From contig NZ_CH724131.1 in NCBI RefSeq assembly GCF_000152725.1, positions 151,009-215,008 of the forward strand: DNA of 64,000 nt, written 5' to 3'. The notes under the pieces are model-generated. The model had not been told where the DNA came from, did not search any database, and was given only the letters and a program-made list of their open reading frames with translations. Positions 55,375 through 64,000 of this stretch are shown in pieces (position 1 is the first letter of the stretch; the number at the start of each line of letters is the position of its first letter). The position numbers and the translations under genes are program-made. The DNA comes from Pseudooceanicola batsensis HTCC2597 (GTDB taxonomy: Bacteria > Pseudomonadota > Alphaproteobacteria > Rhodobacterales > Rhodobacteraceae).

Positions 55375-55842
55375 ATGCGTTGCCCGTTTTGCGGAAATAT
55401 CGACACTCAGGTCAAGGATTCGCGGCCCGCAGAGGATCACGTCTCGATTCGGCGCCGGCGTTTCTGCCCGGCTTGCGGCGGCCGCTTCACGACCTATGAG
55501 CGGGTCCAGCTGCGCGACCTCGTCGTCATCAAGTCGAACGGACGGCGCGAGGATTTCGACCGCGACAAGCTTGAGCGGTCGATCCGGATTTCCATGCAGA
55601 AGCGTCCAGTCGACCCCGAGCGTATCGACCAGATGATCTCGGGCATCGTGCGCCGGCTTGAAAGCATGGGCGAGACGGATATTCCCTCGAAGGTCATCGG
55701 CGAGATCGTGATGGAGGCCCTGGCCCGGATCGACACCGTCGCCTACGTCCGTTTTGCCAGCGTCTACAAGAACTTCCAGGCCGCGGACGATTTCGACAAG
55801 TTCGTCAGCGAACTGCGCCCCGAATCCGCCTCTGAAGAATAG
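55375..55842 (+). CDS. nrdR: Transcriptional repressor NrdR
   Basis: A 155-residue zinc-ribbon/ATP-cone repressor of ribonucleotide reductase genes. The zinc ribbon CPFC...CPAC (residues 3-34, with [19 protein letters not shown]) and the ATP-cone starting [20 protein letters not shown] are both complete. A TATAGT hexamer at 55308-55313 could be its -10 element. It is the first gene of nrdR-ribD, 3 bases before ribD, the usual arrangement in proteobacteria. Confidence 0.97.
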   Translation: MRCPFCGNIDTQVKDSRPAEDHVSIRRRRFCPACGGRFTTYERVQLRDLVVIKSNGRREDFDRDKLERSIRISMQKRPVDPERIDQMISGIVRRLESMGETDIPSKVIGEIVMEALARIDTVAYVRFASVYKNFQAADDFDKFVSELRPESASEE

Positions 55843-55845
55843 ACC

Positions 55846-56949
55846 ATGGGCGCGGCCGCAGACCGCCGCTTCCTGTCGCTGGCCTTGGCCCTGGGGCGCC
55901 GGGGTCTGGGGCGGACCTGGCCGAATCCGTCCGTCGGCTGCGTCATCGTCCGTGACGGGCGGATCGTCGGCCGCGGCTGGACCGCGCCGGGCGGCCGCCC
56001 CCATGCCGAACCGCAGGCCCTGGCGCAGGCCGGAGAGGCGGCACGGGGCGCCACCGCCTATGTCTCGCTCGAACCCTGCGCGCATCACGGCAAGACCCCG
56101 CCCTGCACCGAAGCGCTGATCGCGGCCGGCATCGCCCGGGTGGTCGCCCCGCTTGCGGACACCGATCCGCGCGTGGCGGGGCAGGGGTTCGAGCGTCTGC
56201 GCTGGGCGGGCATCGAGGTCTCCACCGGCCTCTTGGGCGAAGAGGCGGCGCGGGATCACGCGGGCTTTTTCCTGCGCAACGAACTGGGGCGGCCGCTCGT
56301 GACGCTGAAACTGGCGAGCAGTTTCGACGGCCGCATCGCCACCGCCACCGGCGACAGCAGATGGATCACCGGCGCCGAAGCGCGCCGCGCGGTGCACGCG
56401 ATGCGGATGCGCCACGATGCGGTGATGGTCGGGGCCGGCACGGCGCGGGCGGACGACCCCTCGCTCACCGTGCGCGACATGGGCGCGACGCGTCAGCCGG
56501 TTCGCATCGTGGTGTCACGCCGGCTCGACCTGCCGCTGATGAGCCGGCTGGCCCGCACCGCGAAGGAGGTTCCGGTCTGGCTGTGCCACGGTCCGGATGC
56601 CGACCCGGCGCTGCACCGCACCTGGGCGGATCTGGGTGCCCGGCTCTTCGCCTGTGACGTCGCCGGCGGGCATCTCGATCCTCGCTCGGTGCTTGGGGCC
56701 CTGGGCGAGGCGGGGCTGACGCGGGTCTTCTGCGAAGGTGGCGGAGCGCTCGCCGCATCGCTGCTCAATGCCGACCTCGTGGACACGCTGATCGGCATGA
56801 CGGCCGGCGTCGCCATCGGCGCCGAAGGGCAGCCGGCGCTCGGCGCGCTCGGCCTGGCGCGGCTGGCCGAGGCGCCGCGTTTCGACCTGGCCGAGGCGCG
56901 GCCGCTCGGCGGCGACGTCATGCATGTCTGGGAACGCTCCAGGACCTGA
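55846..56949 (+). CDS. ribD: Bifunctional riboflavin deaminase/reductase RibD
   Basis: A 367-residue enzyme catalysing two steps of riboflavin synthesis. The N-terminal deaminase has the zinc site HAE (PHAEPQAL, about residue 50) and PCAHHGKTPPC (about residue 75). The C-terminal reductase domain begins about residue 145 (TLKLASSFDGRIA) and has FCEGGGALAASLL. Three bases follow nrdR, so they are co-transcribed. Its stop abuts the convergent capsule gene exactly. The next riboflavin gene, ribE, lies 4.7 kb further on beyond the capsule cluster. Confidence 0.97.
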   Translation: MGAAADRRFLSLALALGRRGLGRTWPNPSVGCVIVRDGRIVGRGWTAPGGRPHAEPQALAQAGEAARGATAYVSLEPCAHHGKTPPCTEALIAAGIARVVAPLADTDPRVAGQGFERLRWAGIEVSTGLLGEEAARDHAGFFLRNELGRPLVTLKLASSFDGRIATATGDSRWITGAEARRAVHAMRMRHDAVMVGAGTARADDPSLTVRDMGATRQPVRIVVSRRLDLPLMSRLARTAKEVPVWLCHGPDADPALHRTWADLGARLFACDVAGGHLDPRSVLGALGEAGLTRVFCEGGGALAASLLNADLVDTLIGMTAGVAIGAEGQPALGALGLARLAEAPRFDLAEARPLGGDVMHVWERSRT

Positions 56950-58968
56950 TCAGCGCCAGGTCCAGCGCAGGCCGGCGGCCAGCCCCTGCGCCTTGGAGAG
57001 CAGCCGCAGCGCCGGACCGCCCCGCGACACATTCCCCTCGGCCAGGCGCCGGACCGCCGTTTCCACGGCGCAGGGCTGGCGCGTCACCGGGTCGAAATAG
57101 CGCGGATAGTCGATCAGCGCCGCGTGGACGAGACCGGCCAGCGTAGGCCGCGCCTGCCGCCGCAGGGGCACCCGCCCCAGATCGCGGGTCAGGCCCCAGC
57201 CCGAATAGAAGGGGGTTCCGGTCACCGTCACCGCCTTGCCGCGGATGAGTGCCTCGAACCCCAAGAGCGAGGTCATGGTCCAGACCTCGTCCACCTCGGC
57301 GATGACGGCGGCCGCGTCGGTACCGGGCAGCACCATGTCCGCCCAGTCCCGGGCCCGGTCGACCGCCCCGACGCGCAGCCCGGCCTCGACATCCGGATGC
57401 GGCTTGTACAGCAGCACGGCCTCGGGGTTGGCCTCGCGCACGTGACGAAGCAGGGCGAGGTTCGTGGCAATGTCGCCCGCGCCGCGCAGGACCGAGGCGT
57501 CATCCTCGACCTGGCCCGGCACGAGGATGCGGCGCCCCTCGGGCAGGGCGGGCAGGTCACCGCCCAGCGTGTACTTGGTCAGCCCCAGCCGGATCAGGTC
57601 GTCGATCAGCCGTTCCGCCCGGAGGCGCTGATCGGGGCGCAGATCGGCCCGGGCGGCGATCCACCGCTCCAGCCGGCTCTCGCGGGTCGGGTCGTAGTAG
57701 ATGCCCAGATCGTCGAGGGCGAGCGACAGGGGCGGCACCAGCGCGGCGCCCAGCCCGCGCGACCGCAGGAAACCGTCCTCGACGCGCACGGCGACATCGC
57801 CCTCCTCGGCCTTCCCGGCCCAGACCATCCGGCGCCGGGGCGGGTCCGCCGGCGTTTCGGAAAAGTCGACGCGCCCCTCGCTGCCGAAGATCTGCTGCAT
57901 CACGCCGCGCTTCCACAGCCGCATCCCCGCCGCCTGCCAGCCAGAGCGGTCCTCGCGCCGTGCCCGCACCCGCGCCTCGAACCAGCCGAGCGCGTCCTCG
58001 AAGCTGCACAGACGGTCTTCGCAGGGATGATACCATGTCGGGTAGAGCAGCATGGCGCAGGCGAAAAGCTGCGCCGCGGTCAGCCGCCGCCCCCGCCGCG
58101 CTGCGGGCAGCGGCACCGGGTGCCGGTCATCGGTCAGGTCCCACCCCGCGTAGAAGGGCTGGCCGAACACCACCGGGCGATGCCCCATCAGGATCGCCTC
58201 GAACCCCATCTGGGACGAGACGGCGTAGACCGCGACCGCCCCTTCGAGCAGCCGCCAGGGATCGACCGGGTCGGTCGCAAGGCTGATGCGGCCGCCCGCG
58301 TCCTCCGGGCCGAAATACCCCGCACGGTGCCCCGCGCGCGTCTCGGGATGCGTCCTGATGACGATACGGGCCGCCGGATTGTCCTCCTGCGCCCAGTAGA
58401 GCATTTCGCGGAACGTGTTGGCATCGGCGCCGCCATGGGTCACCGAGGCATCGCCCTGCGTCTGGTCGATCACCAGCACGTATCCCGGGGCGGGCGGCTC
58501 GATCTCGGGATCGTCGTCGTTGTACTTCGAGATCCGCGCCTCGCGCAGCCGCGCGATCCCGCCGCGTGCCCGGTCCATCAGCACCGTGTCGTCCAGGGGG
58601 TGCGTCTTGAGCAGCGTCTCGAGGTCGGAGGGGCGGGAGGCATCGAAATGCATCCCAGCATGGTCGATGACGAGGCCGAGCGGCGGCTCGCCCTCCCGTC
58701 CGGGACGGATCGAGCGCAGGAAGGCATCCTCGACCCGAACGAGGGGCGCGCCCGTCGCCTGGGCCACCGCCTCGCCGCGCCCGGCATAGGGCGAGTGCCC
58801 CCAGACCACGACCCCGTCCCCCTCGGCCGGGGGGCCGAGACGCAGGTCGTAACCGGCCAGCGACAGGATACGCCGCACCCTCTGCTGCCTGAGGAACCCG
58901 GCATTGAAATAGCGTAGCCGCCGAACCCCGGGCCCGGCGGCATCCTCGGCATCGGACCCGAAGGTCAC
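56950..58968 (-). CDS. kpsC: Capsular polysaccharide biosynthesis protein, KpsC-like
   Basis: A 672-residue protein built of two related halves, as in KpsC, the dual-domain beta-Kdo glycosyltransferase that builds the lipid-linked Kdo primer of ABC-exported capsules. Paired motifs are VRVEDAFLRSIRPG with VRVEDGFLRSRGLG, RTHPET with KPHPDV, SSQMGFEAILMG with SLLGFEALIRG, and FGQPFYAGWDLT with TGTPFYSGWGLT. It is the last gene of a three-gene minus-strand group with the export and KpsS-like genes. Confidence 0.9.
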   Translation of the reverse strand: MTFGSDAEDAAGPGVRRLRYFNAGFLRQQRVRRILSLAGYDLRLGPPAEGDGVVVWGHSPYAGRGEAVAQATGAPLVRVEDAFLRSIRPGREGEPPLGLVIDHAGMHFDASRPSDLETLLKTHPLDDTVLMDRARGGIARLREARISKYNDDDPEIEPPAPGYVLVIDQTQGDASVTHGGADANTFREMLYWAQEDNPAARIVIRTHPETRAGHRAGYFGPEDAGGRISLATDPVDPWRLLEGAVAVYAVSSQMGFEAILMGHRPVVFGQPFYAGWDLTDDRHPVPLPAARRGRRLTAAQLFACAMLLYPTWYHPCEDRLCSFEDALGWFEARVRARREDRSGWQAAGMRLWKRGVMQQIFGSEGRVDFSETPADPPRRRMVWAGKAEEGDVAVRVEDGFLRSRGLGAALVPPLSLALDDLGIYYDPTRESRLERWIAARADLRPDQRLRAERLIDDLIRLGLTKYTLGGDLPALPEGRRILVPGQVEDDASVLRGAGDIATNLALLRHVREANPEAVLLYKPHPDVEAGLRVGAVDRARDWADMVLPGTDAAAVIAEVDEVWTMTSLLGFEALIRGKAVTVTGTPFYSGWGLTRDLGRVPLRRQARPTLAGLVHAALIDYPRYFDPVTRQPCAVETAVRRLAEGNVSRGGPALRLLSKAQGLAAGLRWTWR

Positions 58969-58972
58969 GCCA

Positions 58973-60109
58973 TCACCCGCCCGTGGCGGTGGAGACGGTG
59001 TTGACAGAGGCCAGCGTGCCGGTCAGCGCCGAGATCGCCTTGTCCCATTGGGTGAACGGGGCTTCGGTCACATAGATCGTGTCCCCGTCGCGGATCGAGA
59101 AATCGCGCGCATGGAACATGCCGTTCGGCTGCGTCAGGTCCAGCACATAGACCATGCGCTGCGCCCCGATCAGGTCGTTGCGCGCCAGCACCTGGTTGGC
59201 GATTTCCGCCGGCTCGTTCCGCAGGACGAAGACGCCCGTCGGATCGGCCGCATTCGACAGCAGCCCGCCGACCTGCGCGATGGCCTCCAGGCCCGACAGG
59301 GTCTGCGTCTCGAAGGGAACGAGGCTCTGCGACCCGGTTGCGCCGAGCGCGGTGAACTTGCGGGTGTCGGCCTCGACCAGGATCTTGTCTCCGGCCCGCA
59401 GCGCGATGTCGAGTTCGGGGTTCTTGTAGAGGTCCTGGAACCAGATCGTGCCGGTCTGTCCGCCACGGATCACGCTGATGCGCGCGATCTCGGGGTTGAT
59501 CGTGACGCCGCCCGCCCGCGCGATCATCGCGGCGAGGGTCCGGGTCGGGCGTTCGATCGCAAAGACGCCCTGACCGCCGATCGCCCCCACCAGCGATACG
59601 GTCGACCCGTCGCCCGCCAGCCGGCGCACCTGCACCTGCGGGTCGGGGGTCTGCTCTTCCAACTGGTTGGTGATGATGCGGCGCACCGCCTCGGGCGTGT
59701 TGCCCGCCGCCCGGATGCGCCCGGCATAGGGCACGAAGATGAAGCCTGCGCCATCGACCTGGACCTCTTCCAGCAGGGTGGCGTTCGCGCCCTCTTCGGC
59801 CAGCAGCCCGTCGTCGACATTTTCCCAGATCGTCAGGCCGAGCGTATCTCCGGGGCGGATCGTGTCCGACCCGAGGGTCGCGGCATTGATGAAGCCGGGC
59901 GAGAAGCCGAGGGCCGGGGCGACGGCCGTCGCGCGGGTCACGCGGTCGTTGACCGAGACGATGAAGGCATCGCCCTCGCGCTGGACGGAGCCGGCGAAGA
60001 TCTCGCGCTTGTTGGGTCCTGTTCGGGGCAGCACGTCGCAGGCCGCCACCGACGTGATGGCAGCCACGAATGCAAGGGGCCGCGCCCACCTGGCCATGGG
60101 GGAAGTCAC
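58973..60109 (-). CDS. Polysaccharide export lipoprotein (Wza/KpsD-like)
   Basis: A 378-residue outer-membrane-type export protein. It has a lipoprotein signal with lipobox VAAC (Cys about residue 24), the Poly_export domain with IRPGDTLGLTIWENVDDG and VQVDGAGFIFVPYAGRI, and two SLBB-like domains (VSLVGAIGGQGVFAIE; LRAGDKILVEAD). It would form the channel carrying capsule across the periplasm and outer membrane. Four bases separate it from the kpsC-like gene, implying one transcript. Confidence 0.92.
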   Translation of the reverse strand: MTSPMARWARPLAFVAAITSVAACDVLPRTGPNKREIFAGSVQREGDAFIVSVNDRVTRATAVAPALGFSPGFINAATLGSDTIRPGDTLGLTIWENVDDGLLAEEGANATLLEEVQVDGAGFIFVPYAGRIRAAGNTPEAVRRIITNQLEEQTPDPQVQVRRLAGDGSTVSLVGAIGGQGVFAIERPTRTLAAMIARAGGVTINPEIARISVIRGGQTGTIWFQDLYKNPELDIALRAGDKILVEADTRKFTALGATGSQSLVPFETQTLSGLEAIAQVGGLLSNAADPTGVFVLRNEPAEIANQVLARNDLIGAQRMVYVLDLTQPNGMFHARDFSIRDGDTIYVTEAPFTQWDKAISALTGTLASVNTVSTATGG

Positions 60110-60202
60110 TGCTCGGTCTCCTCGACCTGTTTTCTGCCTCGGTCTTTTTCGCCAAGGTAACGGAATCTTGTTGATAACGCTAGTCCCGAGGGTCGCGCGC
60201 CC

Positions 60203-61495
60203 CTAGCGCACCACGCGCAACTGTTGCCGCGGAGTCGCGGTGCCGGATTTCAGCGCGTCGTAGGGATCCTCGGGGGCGAGCATCATGTCGACCACCTGCC
60301 GCAGCAGCTGGCGCCGCGCGCGGGACGAATAGAACCCTCCCGCCACCTGGCTGGTTTCCAGCAGATAGCGCCGGTAATCCCGATAGGCCTTGCGGTCCGG
60401 GCGCGCGGGCGTCGCGAAGAATTCGGGCAGGGGCTGGGTCGAGACGAATTCGGGCTTGGCATAGACAGCGCTGCCGAAGGTCTTGAGCGGGATGCCCCGG
60501 AAAAGCACCTGCTGGGCCGCCGTGGAATTCACCGTCACCGCCGTCCGCGCATCGGCCAGCAGCTGCGCCAGCTTGCCCCCGCGCACGAAATGTACCCGGT
60601 CCGTCACCCCGGCATCGCGGGCGAGACGCCGGATCTCGCGGCGGACGGGCACGCGGCCGTCCTCCAGCGGATGCGCCTTGAAGACCAGGTGATGGTGCCG
60701 CGGCGCGCCCTCGGCAAAGCCGCGGATCACCAGGTCGAGAAAGTCGGTCATCGTCGCGAAGGGGCTGTGCGCCTGGAACGAGGCATCGTGTTCCAGCTGC
60801 AGCAGGGCCAGGTGATAGGGGAACCCGCCGTGCCGGATGCGCAGGGTCGCGAACCACCGTTCCAGCCCGTGCGCCGGCATCAGCAGCAGCCGCTTGAGGT
60901 ACAGCCGGAATTCCCGGGTGACGCTCAGCGACCGGTGCGGTTCGAAATGCCGGTAGGCGCGGTTCAGGAACATCACGAACCAGTGGTAGAGCGCGCCGTA
61001 GAAGACGTGCTGCCGCGTGTCGCCCCATCGCGCCGGGGGCAGGGCGGTGTCCAGATCGGACTGCTCCAGCGCCTTGCGCATCTCGCCGACCGTCATCTCC
61101 ATCAGCCGGGAATGGCCGTTCGCCCCCTCGCGTTCGTAGGTCACCCAGTAGGGGCGGATGTACCCCTCTTCGAAGACGTGCACCGCAAGCCCCATCTCGC
61201 GAGCCTGCCGGATCGCCTCGGCGTGTATGTCGCGGACATCGCCATAGAGCACGATATCGGTGACATTCTTCTCGCGGACCAGCTCCGCGAACCTCCGGCC
61301 CCAGGCCCCGGGCCTGTCGTGAAAGGGGATATAGCTGTCCGGGTGAAACCAGAACGCACGGTCTCCGGCATTGAAGCCCACGCGCCAGACCTCGGCACCG
61401 GCCAGCCGCAGCATCCGGCCGAGCCGGTGAAAGAACGGCCCGTGCGGCCCCTGAAGGAACAGGAAGACCCGGTTTTTCGCCATGTCCGCTGGCAT
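60203..61495 (-). CDS. kpsS: Capsule polysaccharide biosynthesis protein, KpsS-like
   Basis: A 430-residue protein of the KpsS/capsule-synthesis family, the Kdo transferase that starts the capsule primer. Marks are FLFLQGPHGPFFHRLGRML (residue 10), HVFEEGYIRPYWVTYE (about residue 105), FKAHPLEDGR (about residue 275) and TVNSTAAQQVLFRGIPLKTFG (about residue 315). ATG at 61495 (MPADMAKNR) is kept; ATG at 61483 is an alternative. No capsule ABC transporter (kpsM/kpsT) is in the window. Confidence 0.9.
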   Translation of the reverse strand: MPADMAKNRVFLFLQGPHGPFFHRLGRMLRLAGAEVWRVGFNAGDRAFWFHPDSYIPFHDRPGAWGRRFAELVREKNVTDIVLYGDVRDIHAEAIRQAREMGLAVHVFEEGYIRPYWVTYEREGANGHSRLMEMTVGEMRKALEQSDLDTALPPARWGDTRQHVFYGALYHWFVMFLNRAYRHFEPHRSLSVTREFRLYLKRLLLMPAHGLERWFATLRIRHGGFPYHLALLQLEHDASFQAHSPFATMTDFLDLVIRGFAEGAPRHHHLVFKAHPLEDGRVPVRREIRRLARDAGVTDRVHFVRGGKLAQLLADARTAVTVNSTAAQQVLFRGIPLKTFGSAVYAKPEFVSTQPLPEFFATPARPDRKAYRDYRRYLLETSQVAGGFYSSRARRQLLRQVVDMMLAPEDPYDALKSGTATPRQQLRVVR

Positions 61496-61632
61496 CTGTC
61501 GCTGCCGCCCCTCGCTTGCCCCGGCGCTCCGCGATGATCGTTAACCACCTAAATCGGCAAAATTATGGCGCGGTCAAGGGATTGCGTCCCGCCGCGGGCG
61601 GGGATAGCCCTTGAGGGGAAGGAGTGCGCCCC

Positions 61633-62229
61633 ATGTTCACTGGCATCATCACCGATATCGGCACGGTCCGCGAGGTCGAGAAACGCGGCGACCTGCGGGC
61701 GCGGATCGGCACCGCCTACGACACCTCGGGCATCGACCTCGGAGCGTCGATCTGCTGCGACGGCGTCTGCCTCACCGTGATCGAGACCGGAGCGGACTGG
61801 TTCGACGTCGAGATCAGCGCCGAGACCGTCTCGAAGACCAACATTTCCCACAACACCTGGGATCCGGGGCGCCGCGTGAACCTGGAGAGGGCGCTGAAGG
61901 TCGGGGACGAACTGGGCGGGCACATCGTCTCGGGCCATGTCGACGGCGTGGCCGAGTTGATCGCCCTCGTCGACGACGGCGACAGCACCCGCGCCACCTT
62001 CCGCGCGCCGGAGGATCTGGCGCGGTTCGTCGCGCCCAAGGGATCGGTCGCTCTAAACGGCACCTCGCTGACCGTCAACGATGTCGACGGGGCCGAATTC
62101 GGCATCAACATGATCCCGCATACCAAGACCGTGACCACCTGGGGCGACGCCAGGGTAGGCGACCGTATCAACCTCGAGATCGACACGCTGGCACGCTATG
62201 TCGCGCGGCTGCAGGACTGGCAGGCATGA
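61633..62229 (+). CDS. ribE: Riboflavin synthase alpha chain
   Basis: A 198-residue enzyme that disproportionates 6,7-dimethyl-8-ribityllumazine to riboflavin. It starts MFTGIITDIGTV and shows the expected internal duplication, with GASICCDGVCLTV in the first barrel, GGHIVSGHVDGVA in the linker region and GSVALNGTSLTVNDV in the second barrel. ATG at 61633 is preceded by AAGGAG; the GTG at 61624 is rejected. It overlaps the next gene by ATGA. Confidence 0.97.
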   Translation: MFTGIITDIGTVREVEKRGDLRARIGTAYDTSGIDLGASICCDGVCLTVIETGADWFDVEISAETVSKTNISHNTWDPGRRVNLERALKVGDELGGHIVSGHVDGVAELIALVDDGDSTRATFRAPEDLARFVAPKGSVALNGTSLTVNDVDGAEFGINMIPHTKTVTTWGDARVGDRINLEIDTLARYVARLQDWQA

Positions 62230-62792
62230 GCGCGCCGGCTCACGGGATCGGCCACAACAACGGGCCTGCCATGGATGCGGGGCGGACTTGGCGCGTCCAC
62301 GCCTGGCGCCGGGCCAAGGCGAACATGGCTTCGGCCCGGATCAACCCGACCACGGTCCGGCGCCATCTGGCACGCGCACGGGAACTGGGGCTGAGCTACC
62401 GCGACTATGCCGCGATCCAGACCACCGCCGGGCGGGATGTCTGCGGCTTTCTCTTCTCCTCCAACGCGCTCGATCTGGCCTTCGGGCGGCACCGGGTTCC
62501 CGAGGCCAGGGCCGGCAAGCTCGACGCGGTCCGGGACGCGGCCCGTATCGCACTTGTTCATGCGCCCATCCCGCCCCACGCCGTCGAGGCGGCGAACCCG
62601 GTGCTGGACGCGGCTCATCCCGCCCCGCCGCTGCTGACACGGTTCTCGCGGATGAAGTCCGCGCTCGCCCATGCGCAGGGCCGTCTTCCGGCCAGTGGCC
62701 TCGTCGTCGTCGGCATGGGGCTGGAAGAGGAATGGGTCGCGGCGGGCCGCCTCGGGGCGTTCCTGCCGGCCGAGGCGTATTTCGACACCTGA
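62226..62792 (+). CDS. Uncharacterised protein coupled to ribE
   Basis: A 188-residue basic, mostly helical protein I cannot assign. The N-terminus HGIGHNNGPAMD is a short motif seen at the start of several unrelated phage and alphaproteobacterial proteins. The middle part (TTVRRHLARARELGLSYRDYAAIQTTAGRDVCGFLFSSNALD) could bind nucleic acid or a cofactor, but this is speculation. It overlaps ribE by ATGA, so it is translated with riboflavin synthase, and it precedes ribB. No membrane segment or signal peptide. Confidence 0.8.
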   Translation: MSAPAHGIGHNNGPAMDAGRTWRVHAWRRAKANMASARINPTTVRRHLARARELGLSYRDYAAIQTTAGRDVCGFLFSSNALDLAFGRHRVPEARAGKLDAVRDAARIALVHAPIPPHAVEAANPVLDAAHPAPPLLTRFSRMKSALAHAQGRLPASGLVVVGMGLEEEWVAAGRLGAFLPAEAYFDT

Positions 62793-62944
62793 CCGCCTGC
62801 GCCGGCCCTGCCGGGTCCCCGCCCGGGCCTCACGCCCGCGGGGCCTGCGCCGGCGCACATGGTCTCTGCGGGTTCTGACGCCGCGCCGCACTGGCCTTTC
62901 CCCGGCACAGGCCTTATCTGGCGGTAGGGAGACAGGAGAGCGCC

Positions 62945-64000
62945 ATGGACACCACCTATGAACAGCCCGGACCCGTCGAGCAGAGCTGGTCCGACGCGAT
63001 CAGCTCGATCGAGGAGATCATCGAGGATGCCCGCAACGGCCGGATGTTCATCCTCGTCGATCACGAGGATCGCGAGAACGAGGGCGATCTCGTCATCCCC
63101 GCCCAGATGGCCACGCCCGAGGCGATCAACTTCATGGCGACGCACGGCCGCGGCCTGATCTGCCTGTCGATGACGGGTGAGCGGGTCGATGCGCTCGGCC
63201 TGCCGCTCATGGCCTCGCAGAATTCCTCGCGGCACGAGACCGCCTTTACCGTCTCGATCGAGGCGCGCGAAGGGGTGTCGACCGGCATCTCCGCCCATGA
63301 CCGCGCCCGCACGGTCGCGGTGGCCATAGACGCGGGCAAGGGGGCGCAGGACATCGCCACCCCGGGCCACGTGTTCCCGCTGCGCGCCAAGGACGGCGGG
63401 GTGCTGGTCCGTGCCGGCCATACCGAGGCCGCGGTGGACGTCGCCCGCCTCGCCGGGCTGAACCCATCGGGCGTGATCTGCGAGATCATGAACGAGGACG
63501 GCACGATGTCGCGCCTCCCCGAGCTGATCGCCTTCGCGCAGAAGCACAACCTCAAGATCGGCACGATCTCGGACCTGATTTCCTACCGCCGCCGCCACGA
63601 CAACCTCGTCCGGATCCGCCGCGAAGAGCAGATCGAGACCGGGTTCGGCGGTGACTGGACCATGCGCATCTACACGGACGAGACGCAGGGGGCGGAACAC
63701 ATCGTCCTGATCAAGGGCGACGTGGAAGGCGACGATCCGGTCCTCGTCCGCATGCATGCAATGGACCCGATGAAGGACGTCGTCGGCATCCGGGGCGAGG
63801 CCCGTGCCGATCTTTTCCGCGAAGCCATGCGCGTCGTCGCCGGCGAGGGGCGTGGCGTCGTCGTGCTCCTGCGCGATCTCACCATGAAGATCGCGGCCGA
63901 GAACGACGTGTCGCCGCAGACCCTGCGCCAGTACGGGCTGGGCGCGCAGATCCTGTCTTCTCTCGGCATTCACAAGCTGATGCTTCTGACCAATTCGCCG
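62945..64000 (+). CDS. ribB: 3,4-dihydroxy-2-butanone-4-phosphate synthase with degenerate RibA-like tail (RibBX type), 3' truncated
   Basis: 352 codons are in the window and the end lies outside. Residues 20-220 are DHBP synthase: DHEDRENEGDLV (metal-binding acidic loop), ATHGRGLICL, GISAHDRA and TPGHVFPLRAKDGGVL. After residue 225 comes a GTP-cyclohydrolase-II-like domain (IRREEQIET, VRMHAMDP, AVAGEGRGVVVLLRDL-type region) in which the three zinc cysteines are missing: VVGIRGEARADLF stands where RibA has a G-x-RCDCG segment. It should therefore make only the butanone phosphate precursor. AGGAG precedes ATG 62945. No FMN riboswitch is apparent in the 150-base leader. Confidence 0.92.
   Translation, partial: MDTTYEQPGPVEQSWSDAISSIEEIIEDARNGRMFILVDHEDRENEGDLVIPAQMATPEAINFMATHGRGLICLSMTGERVDALGLPLMASQNSSRHETAFTVSIEAREGVSTGISAHDRARTVAVAIDAGKGAQDIATPGHVFPLRAKDGGVLVRAGHTEAAVDVARLAGLNPSGVICEIMNEDGTMSRLPELIAFAQKHNLKIGTISDLISYRRRHDNLVRIRREEQIETGFGGDWTMRIYTDETQGAEHIVLIKGDVEGDDPVLVRMHAMDPMKDVVGIRGEARADLFREAMRVVAGEGRGVVVLLRDLTMKIAAENDVSPQTLRQYGLGAQILSSLGIHKLMLLTNSP

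Noticed and set aside
62793..62944. FMN riboswitch before ribB
   Set aside because: The leader is short and GC-rich and I could not find the conserved RFN element segments.

Overview
The window is chromosomal DNA of a GC-rich alphaproteobacterium, most likely a member of the Rhodobacterales (Roseobacter/Paracoccaceae group). The evidence is the gene content and order (dnaG-rpoD, nrdR-ribD-ribE-ribB, soxBDAG, DUF3572 beside a PleD-like diguanylate cyclase), VPLPA-CTERM and VPEID-CTERM sorting signals, an exosortase E/protease fusion, and an intergenic repeat (around 46381) that I associate with this order. Genes are tightly packed on both strands. Very long antisense reading frames are common and are artefacts of high GC.

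Layout. 1-5.7 kb: the 3' end of a CoxL-like molybdenum hydroxylase gene, a DUF2235 hydrolase, the divergent metF/metR pair and a VPLPA-CTERM surface protein. 5.8-7.9 kb: a decayed duplicate of the 5' end of the inositol monophosphatase gene (suhB), a small DUF3955-like membrane protein, then intact suhB. 7.9-13.5 kb: rhomboid protease, tRNA-Leu(UAA), metG and a two-gene carnitine-degradation operon. 13.5-25.3 kb: mixed housekeeping and regulatory genes (aldo-keto reductase, ImuA-like protein, DMT exporter, desaturase operon facing an XRE regulator, NUDIX, DUF983, an EF-hand/ECF-sigma/anti-sigma/metal-sensor cluster, PleD-like cyclase, MarR, HAD phosphatase). 25.3-28 kb: an MttB-family methyltransferase without a pyrrolysine codon and a siderophore-interacting protein. 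28.6-33.2 kb: a large multidomain acidic protein ending in a thioester-domain-like module, a 60-residue VPEID-CTERM protein, and exosortase E. 33.4-34.2 kb: a broken tyrosine recombinase beside tRNA-Glu(UUC). 34.5-43.2 kb: recJ, hom, small lipoprotein, TetR, pirin and three TadE/TadG-like pilus genes. 43.4-50.1 kb: glutamate dehydrogenase and sarcosine oxidase soxBDAG. 50.2-56.9 kb: dnaG, rpoD, yjbQ, nrdR, ribD. 56.9-61.5 kb: capsule genes (kpsC-, wza- and kpsS-like) on the opposite strand inside the riboflavin cluster. 61.6-64 kb: ribE, an uncharacterised gene, and ribB with a degenerate RibA-like tail that runs off the window.

Functional themes. One is one-carbon and methylated-amine metabolism: the carnitine operon should release glycine betaine, the MttB homologue may demethylate a quaternary amine such as betaine, SoxBDAG converts sarcosine to glycine and 5,10-methylene-THF, and MetF reduces that THF adduct for methionine synthesis. 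The other is the cell surface: capsule export, Tad-like minor pilins, a VPLPA-CTERM protein and the exosortase E locus. The exosortase E locus beside a tRNA-flanked integrase remnant is the most interesting part of the window.
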